Positions 11,197 through 22,197 of a stretch of 64,000 nt of DNA are shown one piece after another. Position numbers and translations under genes: made by a program. The stretch is from Conus ventricosus. Taxonomy: Eukaryota; Mollusca; Gastropoda; Neogastropoda; Conidae. The notes below the pieces were generated by a model. The model made no database searches and was not told the origin of the DNA. It worked only from the letters and a program-made list of their open reading frames with translations. The stretch lies in NCBI GenBank assembly GCA_018398815.1, contig CM031604.1:51197781-51261780 (forward strand), read 5' to 3'. Position 1 is the first letter of the stretch; every line of letters starts with the position of its first letter.

Positions 11197-12016
11197 TATG
11201 TAAGTTCTCTTTTTCTCTGTTTGTGTGCCTTAGTCTGTCATGTACATAGGCGCAGGCATATAAGCACATGCAGTACACGCTCGCTCACTCATTTGCGCAC
11301 ACACACATGCTGCATAGTATGCTCTTTCCAATATACACACACTTGCACACTTTTTTTCTCGTATAGTATTATTGCAAGTACAACGATGTAGAACTAAAGT
11401 TCAAGTTACAGACTTTAAGAATGGTTTCCTTGAAAATGGAATTAGCGCTTTTTTAATTTCAATCGGAAAAAAGAACAATAAAGCAAACAAATTTAAGTGC
11501 AAATCAATCAAGCATTGCTTCTTGGCTGCCATTTTTCCTTTAATATTTACGATGTTATTTCTCCATTTGAGTTATTCTTTGAAAGTTTCTTATATATATT
11601 TGCATGAATAAATGTGGGAAGAAGTGTTTCCCATTGTATGCATGTGTGACCCTAGTGGGTTTTTGGGGTTGTTGTTTTTTTATTTTTGAGTGAACATATA
11701 AGGAAATTAAGTTGACAGACACTGTTGGGTATGATTGGTGGCTAGTTGAAATAATTTGTCCCTCTAGTCTCCTTCCCTTTTCCTCGCTTTCATCCAATGT
11801 AATTGCTCAATGACTTGGGGAGAGAGAGTTTGCAATGTCAGAGAATGTTTGCATATCAGTATTTTCTGCCTTGTGGTATTTAGCACTGCTTTATCCATAC
11901 TTGAAGAGTGGGGGTGGTCTTTCAAGAACATGGCTCAAAGCATTTTCCTTTTTGGTGCACCAATCCTCTTTCTCTGTCTGTCTCTAACAGAGCACTTGTG
12001 CTGTTCCCTTCTGTCT

Positions 12017-12020
12017 GTCT

Positions 12021-12059
<39 letters not shown>
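12017..12059. repeat. (CT)n microsatellite
   Basis: CT repeats with a single interruption. Confidence 0.9.
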
Positions 12060-12716
12060 TTTCTTATCATTTCATTTGGATTAGAGTTAAGTACCTTTAA
12101 TTTTTGCAACAGACAATTTTCATTTTGCTTATTGACATTTTAATGTGCTTATCAAAATTGTGTTTCACTTCAACCTGTGTTCTAAATTAATGTGGAAAGA
12201 AGTGTGACTTGTGTTTCCCTTGCTTCGATGCATTGTGCTTTACTGCTGTTTGAAAGTTGAAGGTTATGAATGTGGAGAATGAAATAAACAATGCTACAAC
12301 CAGTCCACAAAAGTCTGAAATGTGATAGATAGTGTGTGAGACAGACATGTGTGCGAGATTACCAGCTTTAGGAGATCATAATCAATATGTCCTTTGTGGA
12401 AATAATAGTTTTCTCCATGTAAACAGCATCACAAATAACTTTATTATGACATGAAATCATTATTCACAGTTTTTGGTAGTGTTAAGGCATTACGCAGCAA
12501 ATTGCAAGAAAAATGAAAGATTAAGAACCTGTGACTTGCCATACATGCAGTGAAAACCATGACTTCCCGCAGTCAGTGACTATGTGTTCGGTGCTTATGC
12601 ACTTGTCTTAATGTGTCATGTTGTAAAGAAAATTATTGTTTCCACATAGAAAAAAGTAATGATATTTTGAGAGAGAAAACATGCTCTATTTAGATTTAGT
12701 TGGTAATGGTAACACG

Positions 12717-12718
<2 letters not shown>

Positions 12719-12760
<42 letters not shown>
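12719..12760. repeat. (CT)n microsatellite
   Basis: About 21 uninterrupted CT units. Confidence 0.9.
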
Positions 12761-12764
<4 letters not shown>

Positions 12765-13528
12765 CCACTTACAGTCATACCGACACCTGCTAGCTCATGA
12801 ACTGAGAGTGATTGACTAAACATCAAAATTGTGTGAAAATGTCCACCCTGTGCTGTTTAGTTAGATGCTTGTCAAAGATTTACTTCAAAGATGGTTTTCC
12901 ATTTGCTGAAATGCATTAATTTTTTTGCGTGTGTTTACCTGAAGGTAATTCACAAATGGGTTGGTGTGTGGTTAATCAGTTCATGGACTCAAACTAGAAA
13001 TTTAAGACAACGTTGTTTAACATTGTCAGCTATACCACTATTTTTTAAAGTGCTTTTCAATTTTATGAACAATACTCCATATATGTGTTGACTTGGACCT
13101 GAAAGAAAGTATAATTTGTACAGAGATAAGTTCACACTTTGTTAACACCCTAGCTAACAGCAAAGGCTGTATCAGGGTTATTTACATGAGACGAAAACAG
13201 TGTATAGAAACTCTTGGTACACATACGTACACGTGTGCATGCACACGCACACATATGCGCACTCGCACACACAAGCATGAAAAAACAAATCTGACAAGAC
13301 AGTGTTTTCTGTAACTGATATATCAAAACAGAAAATTTTGTCCAAATGTCTGCATAATTATACCCAAATGAATTAATGATAAAACCTTGTTCAATCTTCA
13401 AATTTCTCACATGAGCATAATTTTTTTCAAATCATAAATGAATGGTGAAAGTACCATCCCAACACAAAAATCCAAAGATGAGCTGTACCAGCGGCTATCA
13501 AGTTGCTGGCTTTCTTTGTCTACCTCAG

Positions 13529-13684
13529 GTGTAGCATGACACGGGAGCCTAAAAGTCTACATCAGATCAGCTTCAAAATTCCCTTCACAGGGCATTTGCT
13601 GGTCAGTGATGATTGTGAGGACCGGGAAATGCTTCATTTTCTCTTGTTTCTAAGCGATGACCAAACCAAAAATACAGAAGTAAG
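13529..13684 (+). CDS. Candidate internal exon of an unrecognised gene (exon B)
   Basis: A strong acceptor (tttgtctacctcag) precedes base 13529 and a consensus donor (gtaagt) follows base 13684. The frame encodes CSMTREPKSLHQISFKIPF and then HLLVSDDCEDREMLHFLLFL. It begins with the last base of a split codon supplied by exon A and ends with two bases (ag) of the next. The peptide looks globular rather than low-complexity, and both splice sites are good, so this is the most believable of the three exons. The family is not recognised. Confidence 0.55.
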
Positions 13685-14012
13685 GTAAGTGTTTTGAAAC
13701 TCTCATTCTAAATGTACAATAAAGGATACCATCTGAGTTAAGGGTTTGGAAACACTTACTCTAATTGCACAGTCAAGGATACCGCCTGTAGTTTTTAAAT
13801 GCATAGCAGTTTGGGGATAAATTTGCTGAAGGTATAGTGTGTGTGTTTCAGCTTCTTGTGCCCATTTCCATTACAATAAAATTCAGATCAGGGAATTTTG
13901 TATTCATAATGTTGCACCAACTGTTGCCGTGAGCATTTCTTCAGTTTGCACACAGGAACACAAAATGAGCAATAAAGAATGAGTGACATTTCTATTGCAA
14001 CATCTTCATTAG

Positions 14013-14271
14013 CCTGACCGCCGCTGCTGATATGCTGGTCAGTCTGCCACTTCAGCTGTACAGTTGGTTACAGTCAGATTTCACACCCTTGCTTAATGGT
14101 GACATGACAATTGGGAATAACCACCCAAGCTCTAATACTGATCTTGGTATTACCAGGACAACAATGTGTAAAAGTGTTATGCAAAAATTTGAAGTGTTCT
14201 ATCAACATCGGCTGGATTCATCTGACGGCGAACTCGGTGTTGACCATAAAACTTATAAAAGTAGGTTCTAA
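14013..14271 (+). CDS. Candidate terminal exon of an unrecognised gene (exon C)
   Basis: The exon starts after cttcattag. Its first base completes the split codon left by exon B (AGC, Ser), and the frame stays open to a TAA at 14269-14271. It encodes TAAADMLVSLPLQLYSWL, a Ser/Asn/Thr-rich linker, then KSVMQKFEVFYQHRLDSSDG and a basic end. With exons A and B it gives about 190 residues of C-terminal sequence. I do not recognise it. Phase agreement across two junctions supports a real gene. Confidence 0.5.
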
Positions 14272-14477
14272 TCGACATGCCACATCTTTTCACCTTTCAC
14301 CCATCTGCAGAACACTTGAACTAGCTGACACCCAGCAGCAGTTAGTGTGGTAGGATGGCTAAAACAAAATTCTAATAGAATTGACACACACACACACACA
14401 CACACCAAAACAAAACAAAACAAACGACGACAACAACAAGGAAAAGAAAGAGAAAACAAGATACAAAGCATATAACG

Positions 14478-14825
14478 TACTCCCAGTTTATCTTGAATAC
14501 GCGAGAGATATTCCATGAAGACAAAAAACCGTTTTGGGCCGTTATAGTCGTTAATAATGGCTATTCTGGTAAACATCGGGCATCATCCGTGACCCATAAT
14601 GAACATACAGGTCTACAAATTTTCAGAAAGATCGGCCACATACTTTCTGAGACATTCCATAAAGAAGAAAAACTTATGGGCCGTTAGTAACGGCTATAAC
14701 GGTAACCTAAAACATCGGGCATCATCCGTCGCCCATAATGAACATACCTACAAATTTTCAGAAAGATCGGCCCAGTAGTTCTGTCTGGAGCGAGTGGAAC
14801 ACATTTTGACCACGGACGGAGGGGG

Positions 14826-14859
<34 letters not shown>

Positions 14860-14912
14860 CATTTCTTCGTTCCCATTCTAAAGTACTCCCTGTTCTATAA
14901 GAACTGGGAGTA
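14478..14912. mobile_element. TA-flanked MITE with internal duplication
   Basis: The element begins tactcccagtt and ends aactgggagta, an 11-bp inverted terminal repeat flanked by TA on both sides, as expected for a Tc1/mariner-type target. Inside, a segment of about 120 bp occurs twice in tandem (shared words ggcatcatccgt, cccataatgaacatac, tttcagaaagatcggcc). There are also short CA and GA runs, and a hairpin forms the last 30 bases. No coding capacity. Confidence 0.6.
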
Positions 14913-15338
14913 AAAAAACAAACCGTTTGCAGATGGTAAACACTGGCAAACTCCCCACCAGAGTTCCGACTGACCTCCACACACACAAAAAAAAAATTAA
15001 AGTAGTAGTAGTAGTATGTAGGGACGTAATCAATACATAGGCCGTTAAGCCTTTCAATGTCCCCTCGTGTTATTTTACTTTTATGACAGGGTTGAAAATG
15101 CATGCAATATAAATTTTCCTTCTTATTCATCAAAGCTTCTAAACTGTACTTTAAATTTCAAGTCTTCATCCAGCAAATTCTTAAAAACGTTAGTATTTTT
15201 AGCAAATTTAAGTGCAGTTGGCAAACTGTTCCAGTTAGCAATAACTCTGTTACTGAACTTGAATCTCCCCATATTAGTATGAAACTGCTTAACAAATATT
15301 TTGCCTTCCGAATTTCTTGTTCTATCTGTTTTAACAGC

Positions 15339-15670
15339 AAATGAAACAAACTGCGGCGTTACTGAAACACGACAAAAAAGCAGAAGAGCACACAAAACAA
15401 AGTGTGAAGTAACGACGATTTATTGCACGACACAAAACAGGACAAGAAATTTTCGGCAAAATGCCTTCCTCAGCGACAAACAAAAAAAAGTACAGACATA
15501 AACATGCACAATACTCCCCTTGTGAAGTCAAAGGGAGTATTGTGCATGTTTATGTCTGTACTTTTTTTTTGTTTGTCGCTGAGGAAGGCATTTTGCCGAA
15601 AATTTCTTGTCCTGTTTTGTGTCGTGCAATAAATCGTCGTTACTTCACACTTTGTTTTGTGTGCTCTTCT
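15339..15670. mobile_element. Snap-back palindromic insertion inside the LINE
   Basis: Bases 15382-15518 and 15533-15670 are inverted copies of each other, about 137 bases per arm and nearly perfect, around a 14-base loop. The insert sits between two versions of the same host sequence (tctgttttaacagc at 15325 and tctgttttaaacagc at 15668), which looks like a 14-15 bp target duplication. Removing it rejoins the LINE coding region except for one extra base. Each arm contains AATAAA. No protein is encoded. It may be a MITE or an inverted dimer of a short retroposed unit. Confidence 0.75.
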
Positions 15671-15673
15671 GTT

Positions 15674-16990
15674 TTAAACAGCCTCAAAAAAATAGTCCCA
15701 CTGTATGTCCGTTTGCTGGTGAAATATTTTGAACACTTCAATCAAATCCCCTCTAATACGTCTGCCTTTTAAAGAGTGCAAATTTAAGTGATTTAATCTA
15801 TCGGTATAAGACATGTTTGTACATTCTTGCAAGATTTTAGTAGCTCTTCTCTGTACTCTTTCGATTGCTATTGACTGTCTTTTCAAGTGTGGGTACCAGA
15901 TTATATTGCCATATTCAAGATGCGGTCTAACCATAGCTTTATATAACTTTAAAAACGTTTCTTTATTTAGGTAAATAAAAGTTCTTTTTATTAATCCAAT
16001 CATTTGGTTTGCTTTATTTATACACTTTTGAATGTGAGTATCAAAAAGTAAATCTTTATCAAAGATTACACCCAGATCCTTTTCTTCCTCACATTTCTGT
16101 ACCAGCCTATTTCCACCATCTATTTTCATGTTGTATTCATGTTCTGGATTGTTTTTGCCAACATGCAAAACTTTACATTTTTCAACATTAAAATATAGAT
16201 TCCACTTGTCTGACCAGTTTTGGAGGCAATTTAAATTTTCTTGCAGACTATTATAGTTATCTGATTTGTCATATATTTTTGTATCATCAGCAAAAATTTT
16301 ACAAAAACTGTTTACCTCATCTGGAAGGTCATTTATAAAAATAGTAAACAGTACAGGTCCTAAAATGCTCCCTTGGGGAATACCACTCATAACATCTTTC
16401 TCTGTCGACATACAATTACCCACTCTCTTTTGTTTTCTATTTGACAAAAAATCTCTAATCCAGTTTAGCAACTTACCTACTATACCGTATGCTTCCAATT
16501 TTTTTCAATAATCTCTCATGCGGAACCGTATCAAAAGCTTTACGGAAATCAAGGTAAATTATATCAACAGAGTACTTATTCTCTAGCATGTTAACTAAAT
16601 CTTCCATAACTTCAAGTAGTTGTGATATGCAAGACCTTTTTTTACGAAAGCCATGCTGGCATACTGCAAACAAATTATTATCAGTGAAGTGAGATACTAT
16701 GACATCTCTTATAATGGATTCTAGCACTTTGCATGCAATGCAGGTTAAGCTTACCGGACGATAGTTGCCTGGCTCAGATTTTGACCCTTTTTTAAAAATA
16801 GCAGTAACTTCTGCCGATTTCCAGTCGAGGGTAATTTTCCTGTCTCTAATGATTTATTATAAATCTTACTGAGCGGTACAGCTAACTCCTTACTTAATTC
16901 TTTTAGAACTTTAGGTGGTATTAAATCAGGTCCCTGCGCTTTAGACTGATTTAATTCAAACAACTTCTTCTCTACTGCAGCTGAAGTAAT
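15674..16990 (-). pseudogene. LINE reverse transcriptase
   Basis: The minus strand encodes the RT blocks in order: QGPDLIPPKVLKEL, VCQHGFRKKRSCISQL, DIIYLDFRKAFDTVPH, MSGIPQGSILGPVLF, then FADDTKIY with the catalytic Asp pair, and DRLNHLNLHSLKGRR in the C-terminal connection. This block order is that of CR1/Jockey-clade LINEs. Two frameshifts (near 16490 and 16740) separate otherwise well-kept blocks, so this copy is inactive but fairly young. Confidence 0.85.
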
Positions 16991-17140
16991 TATTATATCT
17001 GTAACTGAAATTCCATAGATTTACTACATTCAATAAGATCAGGTATGTTATTTGTATCTTCATTAGCAAAGACACTTGCGAAGAACTCATTTAAAACTTC
17101 AGCTTTCTCCATATCTGACTCGGCCAACCCTCCTTTACCA

Positions 17141-18055
17141 TCATTTAGAGTATTTACCCCTGTGTTTACTTTTGTACGTTCTTGCACGTATTTCCAAAAA
17201 CATTTGGGATTTTTTTTTACATTGTTCTGCTATTTTACGTTCATAAGCTTTTCTTGTTGATTTGATTTCATTTTTGCTCTTATTTCGCATTCTTGCATAT
17301 TTACTGTATTCTTTCCCATCTTTCGTCAATAAATACCTTTGAAAAAGATTATATTTTTTCTTAATCATTTTAAGTACTTTATCATTCATCCAAAGTGGTT
17401 TAAGCATTTTATTTTGGCTACAATTAGTCTTTGGAATACATTCGTCCATACTTCTTAAAACTTCGCATTTTAAGACATTCCACATTTCCTCGACATCCTG
17501 ATCATTTGTAAGCAAGGAGTCGACACTCTCTGAAAGCATTTTCCTCATTTTATTATAGTCTCCTTTCTGTAAGTCAAATTTGTACTTAGGGTTTTCTTTA
17601 GTCTTTTCTTTGGGAATATACAGTTCAAAAGTTAAAATCAAGTGATCACTTTTACCCAAAGGGTCACTATATTCAATATCAGAGATCAAGTATTCTTCAT
17701 TAACTAAAACTAAGTCATCAATTGTTGGCTTCTGTCCTTCCCGAACACGAGTTGGGCTAGTTACTTTCTGTATTAAAAAGGCATCTCTAATTTTTTCAAT
17801 AACATTATTACTTTTATCACCATTCCAAGTTCCATCCCATTTTACATCAGGAAAATTAAAATCACCAAATATACATATTTTACTATATCTACTCATTTTT
17901 TCTGCTTTTAGCAAGTTAAATAACTCATAATTGTTTTCATCATTTGAGTTTGGGCTTCTGTATATACATCCTACTAATAATGTCTCATCGTTACCACCCC
18001 TGATAGTACACCATAATTGCTCTTGAAATTTGTTTTGCTGTTTTGTTGCTAGAGT
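17141..18055 (-). pseudogene. LINE endonuclease domain and linker
   Basis: The minus-strand frame reads LVGCIYRSPNS, then ICIFGDFNFPDVKWDG and later DPLGKSDHLILTFEL. These are the GDFN and SDH boxes of APE-like LINE endonucleases, which nick the target DNA. They are followed by the basic linker before the reverse transcriptase. The domain's N-terminus is absent, consistent with 5' truncation. Confidence 0.8.
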
Positions 18056-18479
18056 CTAAAATCATCGATTTCCATTGGCAGGATTTTTCCCATGTACTAT
18101 CTGGGAGTGGAAAGCTTTATCCAGAGGACAGTTAGGTAGTTATTTTATTTAAAGTGTTTGCATCGGAAATTGAGTGTAATGACACCCAACTGAAACCAGT
18201 GTACCGTGACAGAGTGAACACGCAAGGTCATCTGATTTCCCCCACTTGACCAGATTTGAGTTCGACGGCAAAAGGTCATATTACAGATCTGAGGTGTGTG
18301 TGTGTGTGTGTGTGAGTGATAGAGAGAGAGTTTGGTTGTTGTTTTTCCGCAAAAAGCGAAAAACTTAAATGGCCAAATAGTCATTTAGCAACACACACAC
18401 AAAACACACACACACACACACTACCTGCATATGTATTGATCTTTTTAGACCTGTCTAACAAAATTACTAGTGTCCCTTG

Positions 18480-18516
<37 letters not shown>

Positions 18517-18954
18517 ATTTTCACTTATGTAAAACATTTTAAACTGCATGGTTTTCTTTCTCTCTGTGTCTCTCTCTTTAAAAACTGTATGGTTCTCTTT
18601 CACTCTACATCTCTCTGTCTGTACACACACACACGACAAGGGACACTAGTAATTTTGTTAGCGCAAAACAAAGTATGGAAGCACATGAATAAACGTGTCA
18701 CAAACGTAAGGTACTGACCATTTTCCACACCTTCGCACAATCACATGTACACAAAACAATTCCCGCGCCATCAGGCTCGATTTCACACATAAATAGACCA
18801 CTTTAAAACTCATACGTAAAGACCTGGTAACTCCAAGTGCCATGGATTAAGACATTCAAACGCCTGTAAGTATCTCATAATTGAAACATTCTCAGCAGTA
18901 ATTCAGTACTATGACTCATACATCACAGATAAATCTTAAATAAAGACCCAAGAT
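18056..18954. other. Spacer with CA/GT repeats and a small inverted-repeat element
   Basis: No coding signal. It contains (GT)n at about 18294-18314, CA runs near 18390-18420, and the inverted-repeat unit at 18455-18661. Confidence 0.5.
18455..18661. mobile_element. Small foldback element with microsatellite inside its inverted ends
   Basis: The left end reads ctaacaaaattactagtgtc and the right end is its reverse complement. The complementarity continues through ccttgtcg into a GT run on the left and a CA run on the right, so the arms are near 38 bases. Between them a segment of about 55 bases with ctgcatggttttctttctc is partly repeated. It is about 207 bp and non-coding. Confidence 0.6.
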
Positions 18955-19118
18955 GGTCAGAAACAGATTATGGTAAGGAATATCTGGCATATGCAAAAGC
19001 CAATAACAAGGCATCTAAGGCATGCAAGAAAGCAAAGAAGAAACTGGAGGCCACAGTCGCCGCACAGGCCAAAACCAACCCCAAAGCATTCTGGTCTTAT
19101 GTCAAATCAAAAACAAAG

Positions 19119-20172
19119 ATGAAAACAGGAGTGGGTGACATGGAAAAAGAAGATGGAACCAGAACAACAAACGACAAGGAAAAAGCTGACCTCCTAAACA
19201 GCTTCTTCTGGAGTGTCTTTACAAATGAGACAGAGGCGAATTACCAGAGATACCCCAGTACAGTTATGAAGAAGAACTGTGCGGTCTTACCATCACCACA
19301 GAAGAAGTTAAGAAACTCCTCTCGAATTTAAATGCTTCTAAGGCATCAGGACCAGATAGTATCAGCACGCGCATGCTTGTCGAGTTGTCAAGCGTCCTAG
19401 CAGTTCCCGTGGCCATCATTTTCAGGAAGTCACTAGAGACGGCTAAGATCCCAGAGGATTGGAGAACAGCAACGGTCACCCCCATTTTCAAGAAAGGAAG
19501 TCGGCTCAAAGCTAACAACTACAGACCTGTGAGTCTCACCTGTGTGCTGTGTAAGACGATGGAAAAGCTGATCCGTGAGAAAGTGATGGCGCACCTACTA
19601 GACAACAACCTAATCAGTAGACGGCAACACGGTTTCATCAAAGGACGCTCATGCATAACCCAGCTTCTGGAAACCCTAGATATCTGGACAGAGACCTTGG
19701 ATGCTGGAGGTGGCATAGATGCCATATACATGGATTTCATGAAGGCTTTTGACAGCGTACCGCATCGCCTATTGATAGCTAAAGTTGAAGCCCATGGAAT
19801 TAAGGGTAAAGTCCTTCAGTGGATCCAAGATTTCCTGACCAACAGAGTGCAGTGCGTCAATATCAACGGAACAAGGTCAGGCCAAGCAGATGTGACCAGC
19901 GGCATCCCACAGGGCAGTGTGTTAGGACCTGTTCTTTTTCTATTGTGCATCAACGATTTGCCCCAACACGTTCAGAGTCATGTTGAGCTTTTTGCTGATG
20001 ATACAAAAATATTTGCCCGAAACGACAATAATGACGCACAGCAAACTCTCCAGAAGATCTTAACCGACTCCAGAGGTGGTCAACTGATTGGCAACTAAAG
20101 TTCCACCCTAAAAAATGCAGTGTGATTAGGCTTGGTAACCCCAGAACAGAGGCAACATACTGTATGAACAGC
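19119..20172 (+). pseudogene. LINE reverse transcriptase, first part
   Basis: The RT blocks appear in order: KASGPDSISTRMLVEL, GSRLKANNYRPVSLT, QHGFIKGRSCITQLLE, AIYMDFMKAFDSVPH, SGIPQGSVLGPVLFLL and FADDTKIFA, the last carrying the catalytic Asp pair. A frameshift near 19310 separates the linker from the RT and another near 20056 breaks the thumb region. Apart from these the domain is well preserved. It would synthesise cDNA at a nicked target. Confidence 0.85.
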
Positions 20173-20184
20173 AAAAACTCTGAG

Positions 20185-20383
20185 TAAATAAGTGGGTAAC
20201 GTTTGCTCCCATAAGAAAGCCTAACACAGAGTAACTTTCATTCAAGACTGGCACAGCCTTTTAAACTTGAACAAAGTCAGACAAACACATAGACGAACAA
20301 TCCAATAGTGGGTGAAAAACAAGCGCAGGCCAACAACTGAACTGTTTTTCATAGTTACGACTTGGCAAAGCTTTGGACTTAAG
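20185..20383 (-). repeat. Inverted partial unit at the left end of the array
   Basis: This stretch is the reverse complement of about 20818-21013 within the first full unit: compare gtgggtaacgtttgctccca here with tgggagcaaacgttacccca there. An inverted, truncated copy at one end is a recurrent feature of Penelope-like insertions. Confidence 0.8.
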
Positions 20384-20606
20384 GATCAAAGATTGTCCCC
20401 TACATTTTATACCATTTGCATAATGTCTTTAGTTTTTCAGCAACTTTTTTCCTCCCCACACTTTCGTTTGGTTTCATTTACTACCCTTCACTGGCTGCTT
20501 TGGGGTGCTGCTGGATTCTTTTTTGCACCCTTGGTGGTGAGAACACCACAGTATTATGAACTGTGGTGTGTCTCTATTTGACGCCAGAGCGCAGACACAA
20601 CCAGCC

Positions 20607-20661
20607 GTGTCTCCCTGATGAGTTCCGACCCAGCGGACGAAAGGCCTCGGAGCAGCAATAC
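20607..20661 (+). ncRNA. Hammerhead ribozyme motif, array unit 1
   Basis: The core CTGATGA (20615-20621) is followed by stem II (ttccg/cggac around six bases, with one bulged base) and GAAA at 20639-20642. Stem III can only be the self-complementary GGCC at 20643-20646. The NUH site is then CUC, with predicted cleavage after 20648. Stem I forms from CUCC before the core and GGAG after the site, and an outer helix GUGU/AUAC brackets an internal loop. This is a type I topology. A stem III without a loop cannot fold alone and would need two cores side by side, as reported for Penelope-type hammerheads. Confidence 0.7.
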
Positions 20662-20782
20662 AAATATATCTGCCTTCAAAAAGGATTGCGATGGTTCCCT
20701 TATGCAGCTAGTGAAGAGTTTTCATATCTGTAATATATTTTCTTAATTTCATGTTCCCAGTTTTCTCCATCTTCAAACTCCT

Positions 20783-20814
<32 letters not shown>

Positions 20815-21382
20815 TCCTTAAGTCCAAAGCTTTGCCAAGTCGTAACTATGAAAACAGTTCAGTTGTTGGCCTGCGCTTTTTTTTCCCCCACTATTGGATT
20901 GTTCGTCTATGTGTTTGTCTGACTTTGTTCAAGTTTAACAGGCTGTGCCAGTCTTGAATGAAAGTTACTCTGTGTTAGGCTTTCTTATGGGAGCAAACGT
21001 TACCCCACTTATTTACTCTTTATTGTTTACTGTTCCCTGCCTCATTTCATTTCATTTCCAATTTTGATGAAATTGAGGTTACTTGTATTTGTTTCTGTCT
21101 GTCCGTGTGTTTGTCTTTTGATCTCCCTTGCATCTTTGGGTGGATCCTCAAGCGTAGGCTCAAAGATTGTCCCCTATATTTTATACTATTTGCATAATGT
21201 CTTTAGTTTTTCAGCAACTTTTTTCCTCCCCACACTTTCGTTTGGTTTCATTTACTACCCTTCACTGGCTGCTTTGGGGGTGCTACTGGATTCTTTTTTG
21301 CACCCTTGGTGGTGAGAACACCACAGTATTATGAACTGTGGTGTGTCTCTATTTGACGCCAGGAGCGCACACACAACCAGCC

Positions 21383-21438
21383 GTGTCTCCCTGATGAGTT
21401 CCGACCCAGCGGACGAAAGGCCTTGAAGCAGGCAATAC
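21383..21438 (+). ncRNA. Hammerhead ribozyme motif, array unit 2
   Basis: Same layout as unit 1, with intact CTGATGA and GAAA. The site is UU (21423-21424) and the first stem I strand after it is GAAG instead of GGAG, which leaves one mismatch in inner stem I. Weaker cleavage is predicted. Confidence 0.6.
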
Positions 21439-22141
21439 AAATATATCTGCCTTCAAAAAGGATTGCGATGGTTCCCTTATGCAGCTAGTGAAGAGTTTTC
21501 ATATCTGTAATATATTTTCTTAATTTCATGTTCCCAGTTTCTCCATCTTCAAACCCCCCCCCCCCCCCCCCCTCCCTTAAGTCCAAAGCTTTGCCAAGTC
21601 GTAACTATGAAAACAGTTCAGTTGTTGGCCTGCGCTTGTTTCCCCCCCCACTATTGGATTGTTCGTCTATGTGTTTGTCTGACTTTGTTCAAGTTTAAAA
21701 GGCTGTGCCAGTCTTGAATGAAAGTTACTCTGTGTTAGGCTTTCTTATGGAGCAAACGTTACCCCACATATTTACTCTTTATTGTTTACTGTTCCCTACC
21801 TCATTTCATTTCATTTCCAATTTTGATTAAATTGAGGTTACTTGTATTTGTTTCTGTCTGTCCGTGTGTTTGTCTTTTGATCTCCCTTGCATCTTTGGGT
21901 GGATCCTCAAGCGTAGGCTCAAAGATTGTCCCCTATATTTTATACTATTTGCATAATGTCTTTAGTTTTTCAGCAACTTTTTTCCTCCCCACACTTTCGT
22001 TTGGTTTCATTTACTACCCTTCACTGGCTGCTTTGGGGGTGCTACTGGATTCTTTTTTGCACCCTTGGTGGTGAGAACACCACAGTATTATGAACTGTGG
22101 TGTGTCTCTATTTGACGCCAGGAGCGCACACACAACCAGCC

Positions 22142-22197
22142 GTGTCTCCCTGATGAGTTCCGACCCAGCGGACGAAAGGCCTCGGAGCAGGCAATAC
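22142..22197 (+). ncRNA. Hammerhead ribozyme motif, array unit 3
   Basis: The core, stem II, GGCC, CUC site (cleavage after 22183) and the GGAG and AUAC strands are all intact. This is the best-preserved copy together with units 1 and 5. Confidence 0.7.

Larger units (their letters stand above)
9152..13528 (+). other. Candidate intron, AT-rich with microsatellites
   Basis: No coding exon is seen. It holds a G tract at 10312-10338, (TA)n at 11155-11186, short CA runs, (CT)n at 12017-12059 and 12719-12760, and unremarkable AT-rich DNA between. Confidence 0.4.
14998..18055 (-). mobile_element. CR1/Jockey-like LINE, 5'-truncated, minus strand
   Basis: Read on the minus strand, the element carries the end of an apurinic-type endonuclease and a reverse transcriptase with the FADDTK active site. 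A C-terminal segment (FSNRVIANWNSLP) follows, then a 3' tail of ACT units at about 15001-15017. The coding region is split by frameshifts near 17190, 16990 and 16750 and by a palindromic insertion at about 15339-15670. The 5' end is missing, which is typical of target-primed reverse transcription. Confidence 0.85.

Noticed and set aside
15540..15610. Hammerhead ribozyme in the palindrome arms (ctgagga...gaaaa)
   Set aside because: CUGANGA, a GGC/GCC stem II and GAAA are present, but no UH site with a matching stem I could be placed.
20751..20957. Poly-proline ORF in the array as a coding exon
   Set aside because: It is the variable poly-C tract of the unit and changes frame in every copy.
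21064..21315. Repeated ~83-codon ORF in each array unit as a real gene
   Set aside because: The frame is shared because the units are almost identical; it has no known motif and no clear sign of selection. Kept only as a low-interest finding.
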